From assembly GCA_003235605.1 (NCBI GenBank), contig QJVU01000738.1:1-10346 (forward strand): 10,346 bases of DNA. The letters run 5' to 3'. The position numbers and the translations under genes were made by a program. The notes below the pieces were generated by a model. That model was given only the letters and a program-made list of their open reading frames with translations. It was not told where the DNA came from and made no database searches. The stretch is from Planctomycetota bacterium. GTDB lineage: Bacteria > Planctomycetota > UBA1135 > UBA2386. Positions within the stretch are counted from its first letter, which is position 1. Each line of letters begins with the position of its first letter. Of the stretch, positions 6,826 through 10,346 are shown piece by piece.

Positions 6826-6833
6826 AGTAGCTT
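6806..6833 (+). promoter_or_regulatory. Possible sigma70-like promoter for pdxR-pdxST
   Basis: TTGACA at 6806-6811 is a perfect -35 consensus, followed after 16 nt by TAGCTT (6828-6833), a weak -10 (three of six matches). If used, transcription would begin about 6840, making the ATG at 6842 nearly leaderless, which would agree with the missing Shine-Dalgarno. The inverted half-site at 6818-6825 would lie between the two boxes, suited to repression. Confidence 0.3.
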
Positions 6834-6841
6834 GCTTGGCC

Positions 6842-8332
6842 ATGGAGCTGCCCCATCTGTCCCCGGACGGGAGCGAGCCGGTCGTGGACCAGGTCGCCAG
6901 GCACTACCGCCGTGCCATCGAGGACGGCCGGCTGCGGCCCGGGGATCGGCTGCCGACGATCCGCGCCGTGGCCCAGCTCACCGGCGTCAATCGGGCGACG
7001 GTTCAGGATGCGTACCGGCGCCTCCGGGAGCTGGGCCTGGTCAGCTCCACGGTCGGCCGTGGCACTTCCGTGGTTGCGCCGTCGGAGGCACCGGGGGCTG
7101 AGTCGCGCCCCATCAGCGCCGGTGCCAGGGCTGCCTGGCAGCACCTCAGGGACCAGGAGCGGGTCCCTGCCGCAGACAGCCCGGTGCCGACGGTGGCGAA
7201 CTTCGCGGAGCTCCTGCCAGACCACGACCTGTTCCCGGTGGGCGACTTCCGGGTGTCCTTGGAGAGGGTGCTGGACCGGAAAGGGGGCAGGCTGCTCCTC
7301 TACGGGCAGCCCACAGGCGACCTGGAGCTTCGCCAGTTGCTGGCGGAACGGGACCAAGACTGCACAGATTCCGAAGCCGCAGATCCCGACGAAGTCCTGG
7401 TGACCAGCGGCGCCCAGCAGGGCATCGACCTCGTCCTGCGGACGTTCACCCGCCCGGGTGATGCGGTAGCGGCGGCCGTTCCCACCTACCACCACCTGTT
7501 CGGTCTGCTCAAGGCCCACGGACTCGGTCTGGCACCCATCCATGCGGGACCCGACGGGGTCCACGCCGAGGACCTTGCCCGGGCCCTGGCGCGGCCTGAC
7601 GTCCGGTTGCTCTACGTGATGCCCACGTTCCACAACCCCACGGGGCGGACCCTGCACCGGCAGGCACGCAGGGCCCTGATGAATCTGGTGTGCGAGAGTC
7701 GAGTGCCAGTCCTCGAGGACGAGTTCGAGTTGGAGCTGCGGTTTCGGGGTGAGGCTCTTCCCAGCCTCAGAAGTCTGGATCCCCGAGGTCTCACGGCGAC
7801 AGTCCGTACCTTCAGCAAGGGTCTCTTCCCTGGGGTCCGGCTGGGCTGGGTGCACGCCCGCAAGGACGTCCTGGGACCGATGGCTGCCTTGAAGCGCTAC
7901 ACCGATCTCGAGACCAGCCCGCTGTTGCAGGCGGCGCTTGTGGACTTCGCCACCCGCGGTGGCCTCGACGAGTACCTGGAGCTGTTGCGAGCAGAGCTGC
8001 GCCGCCGGCACAGCGTTGCCCAGCAAACCCTCGCCCAGGCCATGCCAGCGGGCTCCACCTGGTCTGATCCTGATGGCGGCTTTGCCCTCTGGGTGGAAGC
8101 GCCCGCGGGAATCGACAGCCGGGAGCTGGCGGCAGGGGCGGCAGCGCGGGGCGTGCTCGTCTGCCCGGGTCAGCTGTTCCACCCCGATGACTACGCGACC
8201 CCCGGTGTGCGTCTGTCCCTGTCACGCACCAACGAGACCCAGATCCAGGAAGGCATCCGGATCCTCGGCGAATGTGCCAGCGAGCTACTGGCCGAGGTCC
8301 GCAGTCCCTCCAACCGTCCCCTGTTCCTATGA
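6842..8332 (+). CDS. pdxR: MocR/GntR-family regulator with aminotransferase domain, PdxR candidate
   Basis: A 496-residue MocR-type regulator. Residues about 10-78 are a GntR winged helix-turn-helix ([32 protein letters not shown] is split across helices 1-2; [19 protein letters not shown] is the recognition part; GRGTSVV ends the wing). A variable linker runs to about residue 115, and the rest is a fold type I aminotransferase-like domain with [27 protein letters not shown] and [13 protein letters not shown], whose Lys326 should bind PLP. Its position directly before pdxS and pdxT suggests it is PdxR, which in other bacteria senses PLP and controls PLP synthesis. The ATG at 6842 is preferred over a TTG at 6797; no Shine-Dalgarno is visible before it. 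Here it lies in the same direction as pdxST, whereas many known pdxR genes are divergent. The family call is firm; the PdxR name rests on context. Confidence 0.9.
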   Translation: MELPHLSPDGSEPVVDQVARHYRRAIEDGRLRPGDRLPTIRAVAQLTGVNRATVQDAYRRLRELGLVSSTVGRGTSVVAPSEAPGAESRPISAGARAAWQHLRDQERVPAADSPVPTVANFAELLPDHDLFPVGDFRVSLERVLDRKGGRLLLYGQPTGDLELRQLLAERDQDCTDSEAADPDEVLVTSGAQQGIDLVLRTFTRPGDAVAAAVPTYHHLFGLLKAHGLGLAPIHAGPDGVHAEDLARALARPDVRLLYVMPTFHNPTGRTLHRQARRALMNLVCESRVPVLEDEFELELRFRGEALPSLRSLDPRGLTATVRTFSKGLFPGVRLGWVHARKDVLGPMAALKRYTDLETSPLLQAALVDFATRGGLDEYLELLRAELRRRHSVAQQTLAQAMPAGSTWSDPDGGFALWVEAPAGIDSRELAAGAAARGVLVCPGQLFHPDDYATPGVRLSLSRTNETQIQEGIRILGECASELLAEVRSPSNRPLFL

Positions 8333-8334
8333 GT

Positions 8335-8354
8335 CCTCTGAGAGTTCTCTGAGG
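8335..8354. repeat. Imperfect palindrome between pdxR and pdxS
   Basis: CCTC-T-GAGA-GT-TCTC-T-GAGG is a 20-bp palindrome with one T-T mismatch per arm pair, starting 3 nt after the regulator's stop. It also reads as the direct repeat CTCTGAG (8336-8342 and 8347-8353), spaced 11 bp. It could be a second operator or an RNA hairpin tuning expression of pdxS relative to the regulator. Confidence 0.35.
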
Positions 8355-8399
8355 CTCCTCCTCAAAGCAAGGCAAAGGTACCCAAACAGCGAACCAGTC

Positions 8400-9308
8400 A
8401 TGAAGGTCCACCACGAAGTTCCCGGGTTCACCAGGCAGGAGGTCGAGAGCAAGATCGGCTTCTGTGAGCAGCTCAAGGGCGGCGTCATCATGGACGTGGT
8501 GAGTGCCGAGCAGGCGGCCATCGCCGAAGAGGCCGGCGCCGTTGCGGTAATGGCTCTGGAGCGCGTCCCCGCCGACATCCGCAAGGACGGCGGCGTCGCT
8601 CGTTCGGCAGACCCCGAGAGGATCCAGGAGATCCAGCGGGCGGTCTCGATCCCGGTGATGGCGAAAGTGCGCATCGGCCACTTCGTCGAGGCGCAGATCC
8701 TCGAGGCCCTGGAGGTGGACTGCATCGACGAGAGCGAGGTGCTGACCCCCGCGGACGAGGAGTTCCATGTCAACAAGCGTCAGTTCCGGACGCCGTTCGT
8801 GTGTGGATGCCGCGACCTGGGTGAGGCCCTGCGTCGAATCCACGAAGGCGCTGCCATGATCCGCACCAAGGGCGAGCCCGGGACCGGCAATATCGTCGAA
8901 GCGGTACGGCACATGCGGGCGGTCACTGCTGCGATCCGCGGATTGAAGGGGCTGGCTCAGGAGCAGCTGGAGAAGACCGCCTTTGCCTGCCGGGTCCCTG
9001 CGGAGCTGGTGCGATGGGTTGCCGAGCACCAGAAACTGCCGGTGCCGAACTTCTCCGCCGGCGGCATCGCCACGCCGGCAGACGCGGCGCTCGTCATGCA
9101 ACTCGGCGCGGAGGCGGTGTTCGTGGGCAGCGGCATCTTCAAGTCGGAGGATCCAGTCAAGCGCGCCCGCGCCATTGTCCAGGCGGCGGCCAACTTCGAG
9201 GATGCGGCTACCTTGCTGGCAGCTTCCCGAGGCTTGGGCCGGGGGATGGATGGCCTGGAGGTGACCAACATGCCCGCAGCCGAGCGGATGGCGAGCCGCG
9301 GCTGGTAG
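8400..9308 (+). CDS. pdxS: Pyridoxal 5'-phosphate synthase subunit PdxS
   Basis: A 302-residue PdxS (YaaD/SNZ family), the synthase subunit that condenses ribose 5-phosphate, glyceraldehyde 3-phosphate and ammonia into PLP in a dodecamer decorated by PdxT. The family signature is unbroken: [15 protein letters not shown] (Asp32), [35 protein letters not shown] (Lys89), [26 protein letters not shown] (Lys157) and [16 protein letters not shown] with a GSGIFKS phosphate-site segment. Asp32, Lys89 and Lys157 are shifted by exactly 8 from Bacillus PdxS Asp24, Lys81 and Lys149, which fits an N-terminus 8 residues longer and supports the ATG at 8400. The C-terminus is slightly extended or typical. 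It starts 67 nt after the regulator and ends 2 nt before pdxT, so the three genes look like one operon. Confidence 0.97.
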   Translation: MKVHHEVPGFTRQEVESKIGFCEQLKGGVIMDVVSAEQAAIAEEAGAVAVMALERVPADIRKDGGVARSADPERIQEIQRAVSIPVMAKVRIGHFVEAQILEALEVDCIDESEVLTPADEEFHVNKRQFRTPFVCGCRDLGEALRRIHEGAAMIRTKGEPGTGNIVEAVRHMRAVTAAIRGLKGLAQEQLEKTAFACRVPAELVRWVAEHQKLPVPNFSAGGIATPADAALVMQLGAEAVFVGSGIFKSEDPVKRARAIVQAAANFEDAATLLAASRGLGRGMDGLEVTNMPAAERMASRGW

Positions 9309-9310
9309 AG

Positions 9311-9943
9311 ATGGTCGTCGGCGTCCTGGCTCTGCAGGGTGACTTTGCCGAGCACCAGGCGGTGCTGGCTTCCCGCGGGGTTGCCACCCGACCGATCCGC
9401 AGGCCGCAGGATCTGCCAGGTATTCAAGGGCTTGTGTTGCCAGGCGGAGAGAGCACCACGATGTTGAGGCTCTTGGATATCCAGGGCCTGGCCGAGCCTC
9501 TTTCCAGGCTGCTGGTCACCGACATGCCCGTCCTCGCTACCTGCGCCGGCTTGATCCTGCTGGCACGCGAGGTGGTGGATCCCGTCCAGGGGAGTCTGGG
9601 GGTCCTGGACCTCAGGGTGGCCCGCAACGGCTACGGACGCCAGCTGCACTCAGGCACCTTTCCTCTGCGGGGCGCCGCGATTCCCTCCGGGGCCTGCGGT
9701 GTTTTCATCCGTGCGCCGCGAATCCTGCGGGTGGGGCCCGAAGTCGAGGTGCTGGCGTGCCGGGGACAGGACCCTGTCCTGATCCGGTCGGGTCCCGTCC
9801 TGGGAGCCTGTTTTCATCCCGAGCTCCAGGAAGGTCATTTCGTGACCGATTGGTTTCTGCGTCAGGTAGGTGGACGTCGACAGGTTTTCTCCGGCCCTTC
9901 TCGACCTGCCTTGCGTAGCGAGGGTGGCGCGAAGCCCGGATGA
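9311..9943 (+). CDS. pdxT: Pyridoxal 5'-phosphate synthase glutaminase subunit PdxT
   Basis: A 210-residue PdxT (YaaE/SNO family), a class I glutamine amidotransferase that hydrolyses glutamine and channels ammonia to PdxS. VGVLALQGDFAEH is the typical N-terminus; LVLPGGESTTM supplies the oxyanion and glutamine-binding region; Cys78 in LATCAGLILLA is the nucleophile; ARNGYGRQ and VFIRAPRI are subunit-typical; and FHPEL supplies His169 and Glu171 of the triad. All catalytic residues are intact. The protein is about 15-20 residues longer than usual because of a basic, Ser/Gly-rich tail after residue 187, perhaps dispensable. The ATG follows the pdxS stop by 2 nt, indicating translational coupling. 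The pair pdxST shows this organism uses the DXP-independent PLP pathway. Confidence 0.97.
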   Translation: MVVGVLALQGDFAEHQAVLASRGVATRPIRRPQDLPGIQGLVLPGGESTTMLRLLDIQGLAEPLSRLLVTDMPVLATCAGLILLAREVVDPVQGSLGVLDLRVARNGYGRQLHSGTFPLRGAAIPSGACGVFIRAPRILRVGPEVEVLACRGQDPVLIRSGPVLGACFHPELQEGHFVTDWFLRQVGGRRQVFSGPSRPALRSEGGAKPG

Positions 9944-9968
9944 AGTCTGGCTGTCCTGGGAAGAATCT

Positions 9969-9989
9969 GCTCAACTTGCGCCGTTGAGC
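9969..9989 (+). terminator. Stem-loop after pdxT, possible terminator
   Basis: GCTCAAC (9969-9975) and GTTGAGC (9983-9989) form a perfect 7-bp stem with a 7-nt loop, 25 nt after the pdxT stop. No T-run follows, so it is not a canonical intrinsic terminator; it may instead be an RNA 3' stabilising structure or a binding site. Confidence 0.4.
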
Positions 9990-10024
9990 CTGTACCGCAC
10001 TGCATGGCGTGACATGGCGTAAAC

Positions 10025-10346
10025 ATGGATCGACCGTCTTACTTGCTGCTGATCGTGCTGTTCTTCTTCGCGGCACTGGTCGCGATCCCCGCCTTCCCCC
10101 TGGGACAGTCCCCGGAGGATTCCTCGGCAACGGCCGGGAGTGGGGGCCTCGTGGTCCTGCAGATGGGTGGACCCTCACCGAAGGCGAGCGTGGAGCTCTC
10201 GGGGGAGCTCTCGGGCCGGGTAGTCGACGTGGTTGGGTGGCCCCTTGCCGGCGCCGAGGTCACGTCAGGCAGCAGCCACACTACCACGGACGCGGACGGC
10301 GGCTTCCGGCTGCGCGTAGCCGAGAACGAGTCGACTCACCTGGCGG
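10025..10346 (+). CDS. Membrane-anchored carboxypeptidase-regulatory-like protein, 3'-truncated
   Basis: The first 107 residues of an ORF still open at the window end. MDRPSYLLLIVLFFFAALVAIPAFPLG is an N-terminal hydrophobic segment of about 20 residues, either a signal anchor or uncleaved signal, with little positive charge before it. A Ser/Ala/Gly-rich spacer to about residue 60 leads into LSGRVVDVVGWPLAGAEVTSGSSHTTTDADGGFRLRV, which has the GxVxDxxGxPLxGAxVxxxxxxTxTDxxGxFxL pattern of carboxypeptidase-regulatory-like (transthyretin-like) domains; such domains are often tandem in large surface proteins of Planctomycetota. The start follows pdxT by 81 nt and has no clear Shine-Dalgarno. The whole-protein function cannot be judged from this fragment. 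Confidence 0.75.
   Translation, partial: MDRPSYLLLIVLFFFAALVAIPAFPLGQSPEDSSATAGSGGLVVLQMGGPSPKASVELSGELSGRVVDVVGWPLAGAEVTSGSSHTTTDADGGFRLRVAENESTHLA
10192..10215 (+). repeat. Perfect 12-bp tandem duplication inside the last gene
   Basis: GGAGCTCTCGGG occurs twice back to back. It is in frame and encodes ELSG twice, just before the carboxypeptidase-regulatory-like domain. It is probably a recent slippage duplication in a flexible linker. Confidence 0.7.

Noticed and set aside
6581..8182. Long minus-strand open frame extending the secreted-protein gene to over 900 residues
   Set aside because: It is antisense to the well-supported MocR regulator, has no recognisable motifs, and the ATG at 6580 has both a ribosome site and a signal peptide. 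Open antisense frames are common in GC-rich genes.
7938..8399. In-frame upstream extension of pdxS
   Set aside because: It overlaps the regulator's coding region, is Ser/Arg-rich like a shadow frame, and the ATG at 8400 gives residue spacing that matches known PdxS.
7812..9101. Minus-strand open frame of about 430 residues
   Set aside because: It lies opposite the regulator and pdxS, both unmistakable, and its translation has no family features.

Overview
The window is GC-rich (roughly two thirds G+C by eye) and densely coding on both strands. Most genes lack a strong Shine-Dalgarno sequence. Two genes point to Planctomycetota: a secreted protein with a VPPAYATIEGN-type mature N-terminus and a membrane-anchored carboxypeptidase-regulatory-like protein. 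Both resemble families I recall from uncultured or marine Planctomycetota. The flavin reductase also fits the type seen there. This assignment comes from memory of protein families, not from a search.

Layout: (1) 1-2314, plus strand: the 3' part of pyrE (orotate phosphoribosyltransferase), overlapped by 8 nt by a flavin reductase-like gene. After 14 nt follows one long ORF joining a MocA-like nucleotidyltransferase domain to an NfsA-type nitroreductase domain. (2) 2402-3184, plus: an exported beta-barrel-like protein with a lipobox. It converges, 6 nt stop to stop, with (3) 3191-4162, minus: a PstS-like solute-binding lipoprotein. (4) 4163-4371: a non-coding stretch with several nested inverted repeats. 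(5) 4372-6580, minus: an esterase D-type alpha/beta hydrolase preceded by a secreted protein of unknown function, 49 nt apart and probably co-transcribed. (6) 6581-6841: a divergent intergenic region with a 10-bp periodic repeat, GC hairpins and candidate operator half-sites. (7) 6842-9943, plus: a MocR-type regulator (PdxR candidate), pdxS and pdxT, encoding the DXP-independent route to pyridoxal 5'-phosphate. (8) 9944-10024: a perfect stem-loop and two Met-Ala-stop mini-ORFs, then the start of a membrane-anchored carboxypeptidase-regulatory-like protein cut by the window end.

The clearest functional unit is pdxR-pdxS-pdxT: PdxT releases ammonia from glutamine, PdxS builds PLP from it plus ribose 5-phosphate and glyceraldehyde 3-phosphate, and the MocR protein probably senses PLP and controls the operon. 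The most unusual gene is the nucleotidyltransferase-nitroreductase fusion beside a flavin reductase. I found no CRISPR array, transposon, tRNA, rRNA or defence system.
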